Both the position numbers and the translations under genes were made by a program. A stretch of 64,000 nucleotides of DNA from Doris montereyensis (taxonomy: Eukaryota > Mollusca > Gastropoda > Nudibranchia > Dorididae). Each line of letters starts with the position of its first letter. Within the stretch, counting starts at the first letter, position 1. The stretch spans positions 444,050-508,049 of the forward strand of contig JAXRKP010000012.1 of the NCBI GenBank assembly GCA_037039925.1, in the 5' to 3' direction. The notes beneath the pieces are model-generated. The model did no database searches. It had not been told where the DNA came from and saw only the letters and a program-made list of their open reading frames with translations. This document shows, piece after piece, positions 25,906 through 37,279 of the stretch.

Positions 25906-26455
25906 TGGACCAAAGAAATACTCAAACACTGAAGTCTGAGAAGTTCACTAGACCAAAGAAATACACAAACACTGAAGTCTGGAAGTTCACTAGACAAAAG
26001 AACTACACAAACACTGAAGTCTGGAAGTTCACTAGACCAAAGAAATACACAAACACTGAAGTCTGGAAGTTCACTAGACAAAAGAAATACACAAACACTG
26101 AAGTCTAGAAGTTCACTAGACCAAAGAAATACACAAACACTGAAGTCTGAAGTTCACTAGACAAAAGAAATACACAAACACTGAAGTCTAGAAGTTCACT
26201 AGACAAAAGAAATACACAAACACTGAAGTCTGAAGTTTACTAGACAAAAGAAATATACAAACACTGAAGTCTGGAAGTTCACTAGACAAAAGAACTACAC
26301 AAACACTGAAGTCTGGAAGTTCACTAGGCAAAAGAAATACACAAACACTGAAGTCTGAAGTTCACTAGACAAAAGAACTACACAAACACTGAAGTCTGGA
26401 AGTTCACTAGACAAAAGAAATACACAAACACTGAAGTCTGGAAGTTCACTAGGAC
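25906..26455. repeat. 42-bp minisatellite, about 13 copies
   Basis: The unit core AATACACAAACACTGAAGTC is followed by TGGAAGTTCACTAGACAAAAG. Variants are AGACCAAAG/AGACAAAAG and loss of GG. Reading frames on both strands arise from the period of 42. Confidence 0.96.
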
Positions 26456-26696
26456 AAGGTAATATAGAAGCAGACTTCAGTAAAAGAAAATGAAAATGGA
26501 CAGGGCAGACCTTTAGGAATCCAGATAATAGCATCAATGAGGCGTGCAATAACACACAACCTAGAAGTAAAAGGCGACAAACAGGCAGCCAGAAATCTCT
26601 GAAAATGAAGAGGATGAAGAAGCAAATCAGTTTGGAAAAGCTTTATAAGAGTTTAGACAGGCTAGTAAAGAATCAGCTAAAAGAATGAAAAGCAAT

Positions 26697-27862
26697 AGCA
26701 GTCTGTGTGCCTTTTGTCTTGTTTGGTTAGCAGTCTGTGTGCCTTTTGTCTTGTTTTGTTAGCAGTCTGTGTACTTTTGTCTTGTTTGGTTAGCAGTCTG
26801 TGTACTTTTGTCTTGTTTGGTTAGCAGTCTGTGTGTCTTGTTTTTTGTCTTGTTTTGTTAGCTTGTTTTGTTCAGTCTGTGTGTCTTTTGTCTTGTTTTG
26901 TTAGCAGTCTGTGTGCCTTTTGTCTTGTTTTGTTAGCAGTCTGTGTGCCTTTTGTCTTGTTTTGTTAGCAGTCTGTGTGCCTTTTGTCTTGTTTTGTTAG
27001 CAGTCTGTGTGCCTTTTGTCTTGTTTTGTTAGCAGTCTGTGTGCCTTTTGTCTTGTTTTGTTAGCAGTCTGTGTGTCTTTTGTCTTGTTTTGTTAGCAGT
27101 CTGTGTGCCTTTTGGCTTGTTTGGTTAGCAGTCTGTGTGTCTTTTGTCTTGTTTGGTTAGCAGTCTGTGTGTCTTTTGTTGTGTTTGGTTAGCAGTTTGT
27201 GTACCTTTTGTCTTGTTTGGTTAGCAGTCTGTGTGCCTTTTGTCTTGTTTTGTTAGCAGTTTGTGTACCTTTTGTCTTGTTTGGTTAGCAGTTTGTGTAC
27301 CTTTTGTCTTGTTTGGTTAGCAGTCTGTGTGCCTTTTTGTCTTGTTTGGTTAGCAGTCTGTGTGCCTTTTGTCTGTTTGTTAGCAGTCTGTTACCTTTTG
27401 TCTTGTTTGGTTAGCAGTCTGTGTGTCTTTTGTCTTGTTTTGTTAGCAGTCTGTGTGTCTTTTGTCTTGTTTGGTTAGCAGTCTGTGTGTCTTTTGTCTT
27501 GTTTTGTTAGCAGTCTGTGTACCTTTTGTCTTGTTTGATTAGCAGTCTGTGTGTGTTTTGTCTTGTTTGGTTTACCTTTTGTCTTGTTTGGTTAGCAGTC
27601 TGTGTTTTTGTCTTGTTTGGTTAGCAGTCTGTGTACCTTTGTCTTGTTTGGTTAGCAGTCTGTGTACCTTTTGTCTTGTTTGGTTAGCAGTCTGTGTACC
27701 TTTTGTTTGTTTGGTTAGCAGTCTGTGTACCTTTTGTCTTGTTTGGTTAGCAGTCTGTGTACCTTTTGTCTTGTTTGGTTAGAAAGTCTGTCCACTTTTG
27801 TCTTGTTTCTTAGCAGTCTGTTACCTTTTGTCTTGTTTGGTTAACAGGTCTGTGTACCTTGT
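26697..27862. repeat. 32-bp minisatellite, about 35 copies
   Basis: Units read TTAGCAGTCTGTGTGCCTTT followed by TGTCTTGTTTTG, with GTGTACC, GTGTGTC and TTTGG variants and several short internal deletions near 26845 and 27380. Confidence 0.96.
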
Positions 27863-28370
27863 CTTGTTTGGATGGAAGGTGTGTAAAGGATGGAGGGAGT
27901 GAAGGGATGGAAAGCAGTGAAGAAGATGACAGGTGTGAAGGGATGACAGGTGTGAAGGATGACAGGTGTACCTTTTGTCTTGTTTGGAAGAGATGAAGGT
28001 GTGAAGGGATGACAGGTGTGAAGGGATGGAAGGTGTGACATGGATGATCTTAGAGTGAATTATGAGGGAAAACAGGTGTGAAGGGATGACAGGTGTGAAG
28101 GGATGGACAGGTGTGAAAGGATGGAAGGTGTGAAAGGATGGAAGGTGTGAAGGGATGGAAGGTGTGAAGAGATGACAGGTGTGAAGGGATGGAAGGTGTG
28201 AAGAGATGACAGGTGTGAAGGGATGACAGGTGTGAAGGGATGACAGGTGTGAAGGGGTGACAGGTGTGAAGGGATGGAAGGTGTGAAGGGGTGACAGGTG
28301 TGAAGGGATGGAAGGTGTGAAAGGATGACAGGTGTGAAGGGATGACAGGTGTGAAGGGATGCAAGGAAAA
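27863..28370. repeat. 17-bp minisatellite, about 28 copies
   Basis: GAAGGGATGACAGGTGT and GAAGGGATGGAAGGTGT alternate. At about 27969-27987 one piece of the neighbouring 32-bp array (ACCTTTTGTCTTGTTTGGA) is embedded between units. Confidence 0.95.
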
Positions 28371-28477
28371 AGATGTAAGAACTATCAAGACAAGCAGTGA
28401 GGCAAGGGGCTTGTTGAAAGTGAATGACATTAAATAATAGTAAAGCCCCATAGGAACAAAGACAGGACAAATACAAG

Positions 28478-28565
28478 GAGCGTAGTTAGCTCGGTTGGTA
28501 GCGCTCTTCTTTTCATGGCAAAGCAATGGGTGCCGACCCAAAGGTTGCGGGTTCAATCCCCATGG
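28478..28565 (+). mobile_element. tRNA-like SINE head
   Basis: An A-box-like TAGCTCGGTTGG (near 28488) and a B box GGTTCAATCCC (near 28550) have tRNA-like spacing, with an intervening arm of unusual length. The stems do not form a clean cloverleaf, so a tRNA-derived SINE or pseudogene is more likely than a tRNA gene. Confidence 0.45.
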
Positions 28566-29190
28566 TGGCCAAGATTTTTGATAGAGAAAAGAAGAAATTT
28601 AATAGAATACTGAAACATGTATGGAAACTGATAAATAATGTAGAGCCGGAGAGCTTTGAAGATCTGTATGAGAATCAATGCAAGATCAAACTCAGGAGTA
28701 TACTTAGAGACAACACCCATCCTCTTTTTCTCATACTCAAAACAAGTAGTAGAAGCAGTCAACTTATACATTTAAAATCCTGCAGTGAGAGACATTTCAG
28801 ATCTTTTCTTCCAAGTGCCATACAAAATTTTGATCATTCTTAACTTTGAAATGCATAATGTCCTTTTATAAATGTTTAAGCAATGAAAATTGATGAATGG
28901 AGAATGAATAATTTGTGATAATTTGATGAATGTGTATGAAGCTTAACTGATATGTCATTTATTATTGTTCATGTGTATTGTTTCAACGTGCTATCTATTT
29001 AGCCACTTACTATCTTTATATGTTTCTCCTAGAATCTATATATTAATGATTAATTTAAGTTGAATTTGTTTTTAATTTAAAGAAGATAAATTGATGTATT
29101 CTTATATTTCTAATGGAAAATATAATAACACACATATAATTTCCTTTTTTATGGATTCATAAAGAGAATTGAATTGAATTGAATTAAATC
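28566..29190 (+). mobile_element. 3' end of a non-LTR retrotransposon (LINE)
   Basis: The frame to 28843 encodes a C-terminal segment typical of LINE polyproteins: short helix, then DNTHPLFLILKTSSRSSQLI, then CSERHFRSFLPSAI. A 3' UTR follows, ending in a GAATT-repeat tail near 29165-29185. No reverse transcriptase core remains, so this is a 5'-truncated dead copy within intron K-L. Confidence 0.65.
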
Positions 29191-29970
29191 GTCATTTCTT
29201 TCACATAAGAACTACCATTGGCTAATCCATGTGATTATGCCTCCAGTTGAGCTTAAAAGGAAAAGGAAAAAAAAGATTACCTGTGCCTGTCATAAGCATT
29301 AAATGCAAGCTGAGAAGGAGAGCATAATAAAAATTGAAAGTAGATTGAAGAAAATAAATAGAAATTTAGGGTGTAATTATGTACATAGACCAGAATACTT
29401 TCAGCAGAAATTGGTGCTAGAGGACTTATTCACTCTTAAAGCAGCTCTCAATTACAGGAAACAAGTGTACTAGAGCAAGCACTCAAACAGCCAGCAGAAA
29501 AAGTGGAAAAGAGTTCCAGCTGGACCTGGTCAAGAAATGCTTGACATAGAATAAAAAACAACAACTTCCACTATACAAAGGAACACCTGTGAGTCAGGGT
29601 CATAACCTAGGTACAGCCCAGTCTACTTAGAGCGTAAGAATGTGAAGGGCTGAAACACTTGATTACATTGGTTTCCTTCGTTTGAAGACTCTCATTAGCT
29701 CTCATTGAGTTTCTTTCTTCATAGCATAGAGATGAGACAAGCAAACAACATCAGATCTCCAGACTATCTGCACAGACGTTTACATGCAATACAAATCATC
29801 AACGCAAAGCACAACAAAAAAGAGTTAAAAATCCTTGAACTAAATATTTTTTAATTCAATGACATCACAGTCAAAATGAGTTTTCTTGCTTGTGTTATGT
29901 AATTCAAAATTAAGAAGACAAGCAAACGAATCCAACCTCTTCATCCAAGTTCTTCTCGTTTCTTTTCCAC
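29191..29970. other. Intron K-L, unassigned sequence
   Basis: No array, mobile element or exon recognised. If exon K uses its phase-1 donor, a missing exon would have to lie between here and 25162. Confidence 0.45.
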
Positions 29971-30079
29971 TCTGGCACCTGTGATAGGTGCTGACCAGTG
30001 TTTGGTTAGAGTTAGCGGCTGATACGGAATGTCAGGTTGGCACATGAGAACTCTTGTAAAGTCAATCACATTTTTACCG
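29971..30079 (-). CDS. Exon K of the unidentified gene (3' end uncertain)
   Basis: Acceptor TCTCACCACAG; the first base completes a Ser codon with exon J. The peptide is GKNVIDFTRVLMCQPDIPYQ followed by PLTLTKHWSAPIT. Two donors are possible: ACAG/GTGCCA at 29979 (phase 1) and CCAGA/GTGGAA at 29971 (phase 0). Only the second fits exon L directly; the first needs an unseen exon in between. The frame continues to a TGA near 29946, and the neighbouring frame reads PEWKRNEKNLDEE, so a sequence error is also possible. Confidence 0.7.
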
Positions 30080-30144
30080 CTGTGGTGAGATAAATAAATA
30101 AATATGAAAGAGTTTATCTTTCACTTAATACTCTTGTCTCTATT

Positions 30145-30712
30145 GACATTTTGTGATCTTAGCTCTAAACTACTTTCTTCTATATTGAGAGCCCCATGTT
30201 TATTGACATTTTGAGACCTTAGGTTTCATTTTTTAAAGTTGGACCCCAATCTTACTAACATCTCATGACTTAGGTCTTATTATTCTATCTTATGACTCCA
30301 ATATTTAATGACATTTTGTGACTTAGGTCTTATTAATCTATCTTGTGACTCCAGTAATTAATGACATTTTGAGACTTAGGTCTTATTATTCTGTCTTGTG
30401 ACTCCAATATTTAATGACATTTTGTGACTTAGGTCTTATTATTCTATCTTGTGACTCCAATATTTAATGACATTTTGTGACTTAGGTCTTATTATTCTAT
30501 CTTATGACTCCAATATTTAATGACATTTTGTGACTTAGGTCTTATTATTCTATTTTGTGACTCCAATATTTAATGACATTTTGTGACTTAGGTCTTATTA
30601 TTCTATCTTGTGACTCCAATATTTAATGACATTTTGAGACTTACGTCTTATTATTCTATCTTGTGACTGCAATATTTAATGACATTTTGTGACTTAGGTC
30701 TTATTGTTATAC
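30145..30712. repeat. 53-bp minisatellite, about 10 copies
   Basis: The unit contains ATGACATTTTGTGACTTAGG, TCTTATTATTCTATCTTGTG and ACTCCAATATTTA. The first copies (before 30300) are more divergent than the rest. Confidence 0.95.
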
Positions 30713-30739
30713 GTTGCAACCCCAATCTTCACTGACATT

Positions 30740-31160
30740 TTGACACCTCAGGCCTCATCCCCTGTTGTGCTAAATGCAATGGAAATCAGGGTAAGTTTTG
30801 GCACGTTAGGCCTCATCCCCTGTTGTGCTAAATGCAATGGAAATCAGGGTAAGTTTTGGCACCTTAGGCCTCATCCCTGTTGTGCTAAATGCAATGGAAA
30901 TCAGGGTAAGTTTTGGCACCTTAGGCCTCATCCCCTGTTGTGCTAAATGCAATGGAAATCAGGGTAAGTTTTTGGCACCTTAGGCCTCATCCCCTGTTGT
31001 GCTAAATGCATTGGAAATCAGGGTAAGTTTTGGCACCTTAGGCCTCATCCCCTGTTGTGCTAAATGCATTGGAAATCAGGGTAAGTTTTGGCACCTCAGG
31101 CCTCATCCCCTGTTGTGTTAAATACAATGGAAATCAGGGTAAGTTTTGGCACCTCAGGCC
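30740..31160. repeat. 58-bp minisatellite, about 7 copies
   Basis: The unit contains GGCCTCATCCCCTGTTGTGC, TAAATGCAATGGAAATCAGG and GTAAGTTTTGGCACCTTA. It carries AGG/GTAAGT on the plus strand, opposite to the gene, so this donor-like word should not affect splicing. Confidence 0.95.
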
Positions 31161-31162
31161 TG

Positions 31163-31480
31163 GAAAGAGCTGTACATTTATATTCACATCTAAACAGCTG
31201 TACATTTATATTTACATCTAAACAGCTGTACATTTATATTCACATCTAAACAGCTGTACATTTATATTCACATCTAAACAGCTGTACATTTATATTCACA
31301 TCTAAACAGCTGTACATTTATATTCACATCTAAACAGCTGTATATTTATATTCACATCTAAACAGCTGTACATTTATATTCACATCTAAACAGCTGTACA
31401 TTTATATTCACATCTAAACAGCTGTACATTTATATTCACATAACAGCTGTACATTTATATTCACATCTAAACAGCTGTTT
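31163..31480. repeat. 28-bp minisatellite, about 11 copies
   Basis: The unit reads ACAGCTGTACATTTATATTC followed by ACATCTAA, and directly abuts the 58-bp array. One copy lacks CTAA. Confidence 0.96.
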
Positions 31481-31605
31481 ATAATGAGTAATTCTACGAG
31501 GAGGAAAAAATGAACCAATTTTAATCTCTTTAAATGCTCGGAATTCTAAATCAAAAGACAACCTAGGCTTCTTAGACATTACTGCGATATTTATTTTAGT
31601 TGTAC

Positions 31606-31695
31606 CTCTCTAGACAAAGTGTTTGTAATCTGGAAGGCAGTATCTCTGACTCTCTGAACATAAGGTTGACTGTGTTTAGGACTACAGTGACAAAT
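31606..31695 (-). CDS. Exon J of the unidentified gene
   Basis: Acceptor GTTTCTTTTCAG, donor AGAG/GTACAA, 90 bases. It completes the Glu codon of exon I and leaves two bases. The peptide FVTVVLNTVNLMFRESEILP plus SRLQTLCLE is hydrophobic and helical. Phase fits on both sides. Confidence 0.82.
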
Positions 31696-31782
31696 CTGAA
31701 AAGAAACAAATCCTTTCTTGATTAATGTGTTGAATCGCCTCAGATGGAAAGGGCTTTTCTTTATTACTATCAAAATTCACCT

Positions 31783-31908
31783 TTTCCACCATATGTGGTG
31801 ATTTCAGGGTGAATTAAGAGAGAACAGCAAGATGAAGGAAAATTGAAAGAAGGAAAGGAAAGAAGTAGGACCTACCAGCTGAGCCTGCCAACCATCCAAA
31901 GATGGATG
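31783..31908. mobile_element. Interspersed repeat family 2, copy in intron I-J
   Basis: It shares GGTGATTTCAGGGTGAATTA and AGAAGTAGGACCTACCAGC with copies at 42.8, 42.95, 43.9, 52.0 and 61.2 kb. Each is about 100-130 bp and follows the same order of words, so this is a short dispersed element, possibly a SINE tail domain. Confidence 0.65.
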
Positions 31909-32082
31909 GAGCAAATCAGTTTAAATAATTAAAAAACATTTATCCATTTGGATGATATTTACATTAAATACAGGTTATAGAGATTTCCTGTGCTATCACA
32001 GTCATGTCTACTATGTGTATAAACATTCCTCCTCAGAACCAGAAAAACAAAGTTTTAAAAAGCAAGTTGTTTGCTAGAATTC

Positions 32083-32262
32083 CTATTAAATTCCTTTGGC
32101 CAGCCAATCGACTCATTCCTGAAAATTGTATTAAATTCCTTTGGCCAGCCAATCGACTCATTCCTGAAAATTGTATTAAATTCCTTTGGCCAGCCAATCG
32201 ACTCATTCCTGAAAATTGTATTAAATTTTTGGCCAGCCAATCGACTCATTCCTGAAAATTGA
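32083..32262. repeat. 45-bp minisatellite, 4 copies
   Basis: Copies of TTAAATTCCTTTGGCCAGCC followed by AATCGACTCATTCCTGAAAATTGTA; the last copy has lost CCT. Confidence 0.95.
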
Positions 32263-32639
32263 AAATAAGAACACTAAGGGCCAAATTCATAAAGATTTAT
32301 AAACTTATTACTCTGCTCAGCTCAGCAGAGTATGTCAAATAATTTAGTTTAGCAATTTGCTCGGCCCAGCAAATTATGTCAAATAGTTTAGTTCAGCAGT
32401 TTGCTCTCAGCTTAAAAATACTTTGTGAATACTGCCCAATTGTTTTTCTCAAAATGTCTAAAAACTTACAAAAAGTTTCTTAAGAAATAAGTAATACAGA
32501 ACAGTCATTGCTTGAAATAATGCATTCATGACGATACCATCTGGATTAGATACAAATGAAAAACAAAGACCAAATTTGTCTTCTAACAGACGGGCTGTCG
32601 CGCATTCGGTAATGTGAGTTTATAATCATGATGGCACTA

Positions 32640-32890
32640 CTTTAAAACCCTAGATAGCCCAGGTGATTTGTCTTGATGTTTGTACTGTTTGGAAATGCAC
32701 TTCACTCCACTTTCCTCGATCAACTCAGATGTGAATGAGGACCCAGCTATTGGTAAAGAAAGATCTTGTGAGAGTGTCAGTACAAAGCATTGAATAGGCT
32801 GCTGTACTATATGCTCACCAGAGAATTCAAAAGGACTTTCAATGACATTGGCTGCTGGGGGGCACATGATGCAGTTGGTAAGCAATAAGG
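32640..32890. mobile_element. Interspersed repeat family 3, copy 1
   Basis: The words GGACCCAGCTATTGGTAAAG and GATCTTGTGAGAGTGTCAGT align in order with the sequence at 57.58-57.78 kb (GTACCCAGCAATAGGCAGAG and GATCTTGTCAATGTTAGAAT). Two copies at about 75% identity mark a dispersed element; the single minus frame here is incidental. Confidence 0.6.
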
Positions 32891-32930
32891 AGACTACAAA
32901 TCCACTTTGTTTTTTATCTTTGACTTCTTA

Positions 32931-33228
32931 TTGACATTGACATTGACATTGATATTGACATTGACATTGACATTGACATTGATATTGACATTGACATTGA
33001 CATTGACATTGGCATTGATATTGATATTGACATTGGTATTGATATTGACATTGCCATTGCCATTGATATTGACATTGAAATTGATATTGATATTGACATT
33101 GACATGATATTGACATTGATATTGATATTGACATTGACATTGACATTGATATTGATATTGACATTGATATTGACATTGACATTGACATTGACATAAACAT
33201 TGACATTGACATTGACATTGATAATGAT
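32931..33228. repeat. Hexanucleotide TTGACA/TTGATA array
   Basis: About 50 units of ATTGAC and ATTGAT. The six-base period keeps several frames open on both strands (LTLTLTLILT, SMSMSISI), which are not genes. Confidence 0.97.
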
Positions 33229-33520
33229 ACAGGGCGTGACACTGGCAGCCTAGAGATCAGACTACTTGGCTTAGGTTGTCAGGTCCTAAATTTGAATCTT
33301 TGCAATGCTTGGGAAAAAAAACACTACTTAATACACACCTCGCTACTCAACTGCAGTGTAAATAGGTAAAAACAACAGTTAAGGAGTAAAATCTAATCTG
33401 CAACACACTAGTGTTTTCTACAGGAGGTGGTGAATCATCACCTGTTCTGCTTCACTTTATAGAAACTGATAAGTTCCAGCTCTTACGGGCCATATAAGGC
33501 CTTAATAAAAGGGAGCTCTA
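33229..33520 (+). mobile_element. SINE family 1, copy 3
   Basis: The head GTGACACTGGCAGCCTAGAG with a B-box-like ATTTGAATCTT is followed by the body words AGGTGGTGAATCATCACCTG and GGGCCATATAAGGCCTT seen in copy 1. It sits in intron I-J, directly after the hexanucleotide array. Confidence 0.7.
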
Positions 33521-33739
33521 CATTTATTCACATCAAATGGGGTCACAAAATGTGATAGAAGGCATAATACACATTGGGTTCAACCTTCATTTCCTTCAAT
33601 CTGAAATACCCTGCCACCATCACTGTTTAAAAAAAAACAACTCAACACACAAATTAAAGAAAGTAAACCTAGGTTAAATTAAAAAGAAAAAAAAAATGCT
33701 TAAGAAGAGAATTGCAGGCAATATGGAATGCTAGAACCC

Positions 33740-33811
33740 CCCACCCCCCCACACACACGAACACACACACGAACACACACACGGACACACACACACACAC
33801 ACGAACACAAG
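33740..33811. repeat. C-rich and CA-rich simple repeat
   Basis: A CCCCCCACCCC run followed by ACACACACGAAC-type repeats, only about 17 bases from the donor of exon I. Confidence 0.85.
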
Positions 33812-33828
33812 ATCTTTAAATGACTCAC

Positions 33829-33938
33829 TCTAACTCATCTGCTCTTTGGGCCTTGCCCTCATCTGTTGTCAACTTTGCCGAGGAGTGTGGAAGATACTTT
33901 TGTAGCTGGCATACCAGGAAGCAGAACACATCTGGGTT
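33829..33938 (-). CDS. Exon I of the unidentified gene
   Basis: Acceptor TTTTTGTCTCAAG, donor TTAGA/GTGAGT, 110 bases, phase 0 in and phase 2 out. The peptide is NPDVFCFLVCQLQKYLPHSS followed by AKLTTDEGKAQRADEL. It is open only in the frame predicted by exon H. The overlapping ORF in another frame (33869-34111) lacks splice support. Confidence 0.85.
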
Positions 33939-34130
33939 CTTGAGACAAAAATAACAACAAAGAAAGAGAAAAAGAAGGATGGTGAGTTTGTTTGTTTATT
34001 TGTTTGTTTGAAATAAACTCTGTCCATCATGGCGGTAATCTCAGGGTGATCCTGACTAAACACAGGGGACATAATATCATCACTGCTGACCGCTTTCTGC
34101 ACATGGGGCATTCAACAACTTTTGGGTAAG

Positions 34131-35575
34131 ACTTAGAAAAGTGTTTTATGAGTAATGGTAGAATAAAATGTTCACAGCCGAGAATAGAGTAAGACTTAGG
34201 AAATGTGTTTTATGGGAAAATGGTTGAATAAAATGTTCACAGCCGTGGATAGAGTAAGATTTAGAAGAGTGTTTTATGGGAAATGGTTGAATAAAATGTT
34301 CACAGCCGTGGATAGAGTAAGACTTAGAAATGTGTTTTATGGGAAATGGTTGAATAAAATGTTCACAGCCGTGGAGTAAGTTTTTAAAATGGTTGAAGTG
34401 TTTTTAAAATGTTCACAGCCGTGGGATAGAGGAAGATTTAGAAGAGTTATGGGAAAGTTTTAGAAGAGTGTTTTATGGGAAATGGTTGAATAAAATGTTC
34501 ACAGCCGTGGGAAAGAGTAAGATTTAGAAAAGTGTTTTATGAGAAATGGTTGAATAAAATGTTCACAGCCGTGGATAGAGAGTAAGATTTTAGAAATGTG
34601 TGTTTTATGGGAAATGGTTGAATAAAATGTTCACAGCCATGGAAAGAGTAAGTTTTAAAAAAAGTGTTTTATGAGAAATGGTTGAATAAAATGTTCACAG
34701 CCGTGGATGAGTAAGATTTAGAAATGTGTTTTATGGGAAATGGTTGAATAAAATGTTCACAGCCGTGGAAAGAGTAAGTTTTTAAAAAAGTGTTTTATGA
34801 GAAATGGTTGGGAATGAGTAAGATTTGAAATATGGGAAATGGTTGAATAAAATGTTCACAGCCGTGGAAAGAGTAAGTTTTAAAAAAGTGTTTTATGTGA
34901 GAAATGGTTGAATAAAATGTTCACAGCCAGGGAGAAATGTGTGAATAAAATGTTCACAGCCGTGGAAAGAGTAAGTTTTTAAAAAGTGTTTTATATGGTT
35001 GAAGTAAGTTTTAGAAGAGTGTTTTATGGGAAATGGCTGAATAAAATGTTCACAGCCGTGGATAGAGTAAGATTTAGAAATATGTTTTATGGGAAATGGT
35101 GGAATAAAATGTTCACAGCCGTGGAAAGAGTAAGTTTTTAAAAAAGTGTTTTATGGGAAATGGTTGAATAAAATGTTCACAGCCGTGGAAAGAGTAAGTT
35201 TTTAAAAAGTGTTTTATGGGAAATGGTTGAATAAAATGTTCACAGCCGTGGATAGAGTAAGATTTAGAAGAGTGTTTTATGGGAAATGGTTGAATAAAAT
35301 GTTCACAGCCGTGGATAGAGTAAGTTTTTAAAAAAAGTGTTTTATGGGAAATAGTTGAATAAAATGTTCACAGCCGTGGAAAGAGTAAGTTTTTAAAAAA
35401 GTGTTTTATGGGAAATGGTTGAATAAAATGTTCACAGCCGTGGATAGAGTAAGATTTAGAAATGTGTTTTATGGGAAATGGTTGAATAAAATGTTCACAG
35501 CCGTGGAAAGAGTAAGTTTTTAAAAAGTGTTTTATGGGAAATGGTTGAATAAAATGTTCACAGTCGTGGATAGAG
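34131..35575. repeat. About 63-bp minisatellite, about 23 copies
   Basis: Unit words: GAGTAAGATTTAGAAATGTG, TTTTATGGGAAATGGTTGAA and TAAAATGTTCACAGCCGTGG. Two subtypes alternate, with AGATTTAGAA or AGTTTTTAAAA after the junction. Several copies in the first half are broken or fused. It fills much of intron H-I. Confidence 0.95.
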
Positions 35576-35734
35576 AGAGTGAAGATTTTTAGTCATTCTC
35601 ATTGCTTGAATTTAAATGATATATTACGAAGACTATACAGAAAATTTTTTCAAATGTTTGAGAAAACAAACCCCAATCTAGGAAAGGCATTTATAAGTAC
35701 ACAAGACTTGTCAACAAAAACTAACTTGGCAGGA

Positions 35735-36200
35735 TAAAACACAGTTTATTGTCCTACTCTCCTCTGTGGCAGTGAAACCTGGACATTAGACAGTAGGGAA
35801 AACAGCAGAGAACAAGCAGCTGAAATGAAATGTCTCAGAAGAGTTGAGGAAAACTAAAAGAGACAATATCAGAAACAAAACAGTAAGAGATCAAACCAAA
35901 ACAGATGGCATAAAGACTAAGATAGAAATAAATCAACTCGGATGGTTTGGGCAGCATGAATGTCATGAGAATAGCTAAGTCAGTATACAATGCTAAAGCC
36001 CAAGGTAAAAGACCAAAAGGTAAACCTCGGAGAAAGTGGGAAGAAGATATAAAAGAGGCATTAACGCAAAGAAATTTAACCTTCACAGAAGGAAACAGAA
36101 AATATCAAGACAGGATAGCCTGGGGAAAGATCATTTCGGACACCTAATCCCATACACCGAAAGGTAGAATGGAAAGTGATAAAGAAAAAGAAAAAGAACA
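35735..36200 (+). mobile_element. 3' end of a non-LTR retrotransposon, copy 1
   Basis: Across interrupted frames the translation shows the usual endonuclease/reverse transcriptase tail: a YGSETWT-like start (35760s), a KMKCLRRV-like word, and then AKAQGKRPKGKPRRKWEEDI and KEALTQRNLTF. It ends CCCATACACCGAAAGGTAGA, the same 3' end as the minus-strand copy at 63.38 kb. Stops and shifts make it a dead fragment in intron H-I. Confidence 0.75.
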
Positions 36201-36214
36201 TGTCTTATTTTCTA

Positions 36215-36520
36215 AATTACTCCAGATGCGGATAGCGACCGACAGCCACAGTATATTGAAGGTGAAAGTCGCAAACCGTGTAAGTCTAAAATTAGTAACA
36301 TTTTTTCCCTCCCGCTTTTTAACATTAGGAAACGTCTATGCTTTGTCTAGTTAGGATTCTGTGGCACAAGAACCAATAGAAACCCATATAATAACCATAT
36401 GAGCAATCCGTGTGTCCCTATTGGGTCTAGATTTTGACACATGCAAACCGTGCATGTCTGTGAAAATAGATTAAATGCGCAGCATCCTTTTTCTTTGATT
36501 TTCACAAAACATCCAAAATC
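36215..36520. repeat. Interspersed element, intact copy of the one split at 41.6-42.3 kb
   Basis: Words such as GTCGCAAACCGTGTAAGTCT, ATATGAGCAATCCGTGTGTC and TGTCTGTGAAAATAGATTAA recur in order at 41650-42270, where the second copy is interrupted by a LINE. Its class is unknown. Confidence 0.65.
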
Positions 36521-37137
36521 TAAATATCGCCGTGAAACTGTTTAAATGCATAAGCCCATGATATATGGGATAGGAGAATTGCCTTTAAACGATCAAACGC
36601 ATGCTCATTTCGTATCTTTATAAACAATGGAGGCCTTGAACCAATAGAAAGCTCATTTTACACGTATGATCTAAACAAAGATTTCATTTTTTTCTTCCAA
36701 GAAGCAAAGCACAGTGTTGGCAGCCCTGTTAGATGATTTATGACGTTTTTGCCTCTCTTGAAAAATTATGTCAGGCTGACTTATGTGTTTAGACAGTTTC
36801 ACCAAAGATACATAATCAAATTTATACAGGCACCAGCACACACATACACACTTTTCCACTATGCCTTATTCCTTAAACGTCAATGCAAATCAATATTTGT
36901 ACTAAAATAGCATTCATGCATAAAAAATCCACTCATTTAAAAATGTCATAAAAGATATGATTCAAAACAAGATAATACAATATTAATACAGGGGTTTATT
37001 AAACAGCTTGGACAAAAGATAATCCAAGCCAAGAAATTGCAAAAAGTGATAGACTGAGGTGGGCAATATTTATTTTCTATTGCTTTGAAAGTCATGCTGA
37101 CAGGTAAAACATGGGAAAACATAAAGAGACAAATTAC
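36521..37137. other. Intron H-I, unassigned
   Basis: AT-rich sequence without array or exon; small frames only. Confidence 0.45.
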
Positions 37138-37279
37138 CTTCCAAAATAATTTTTTCACTAAATAATTATTCTGTGTTGTGGTCCTCAGCTGTTCAACGTA
37201 GGGCAATTGCTCCTCTAGCGACAGGTGAGATTGCAGCAAATCACGTTTCAGTTGACTGTACTGACGCTCAACTTTATCC
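37138..37279 (-). CDS. Exon H of the unidentified gene
   Basis: Acceptor CAATTTTTCAAG, donor GGAAG/GTAATT, 142 bases, phase 2 in and phase 0 out. It encodes a charged helix (DKVERQYSQLKRDLLQSHL) followed by SLEEQLPYVEQLRTTTQ and NNYLVKKLFWK. The heptad-like charge pattern could form a coiled coil or the outer face of a helical repeat. Confidence 0.86.

Noticed and set aside
28478..28565. A functional tRNA gene
   Set aside because: A and B boxes are present but the stems do not pair as a cloverleaf and the middle arm is too long; a SINE or pseudogene explains it better.
30740..31160. A second donor-seeded array (AGG/GTAAGT in each 58-bp unit)
   Set aside because: The donor-like word lies on the plus strand, opposite to the gene, and no exon junction nearby resembles the unit.
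32637..32885. Minus frame of 82 codons taken first for an exon
   Set aside because: The sequence recurs at 57.58-57.78 kb as an interspersed repeat and has no fitting splice sites.
33869..34111. Minus ORF overlapping exon I in another frame
   Set aside because: The frame predicted by exons H and J is open and has matching splice phases; this one is a shadow.
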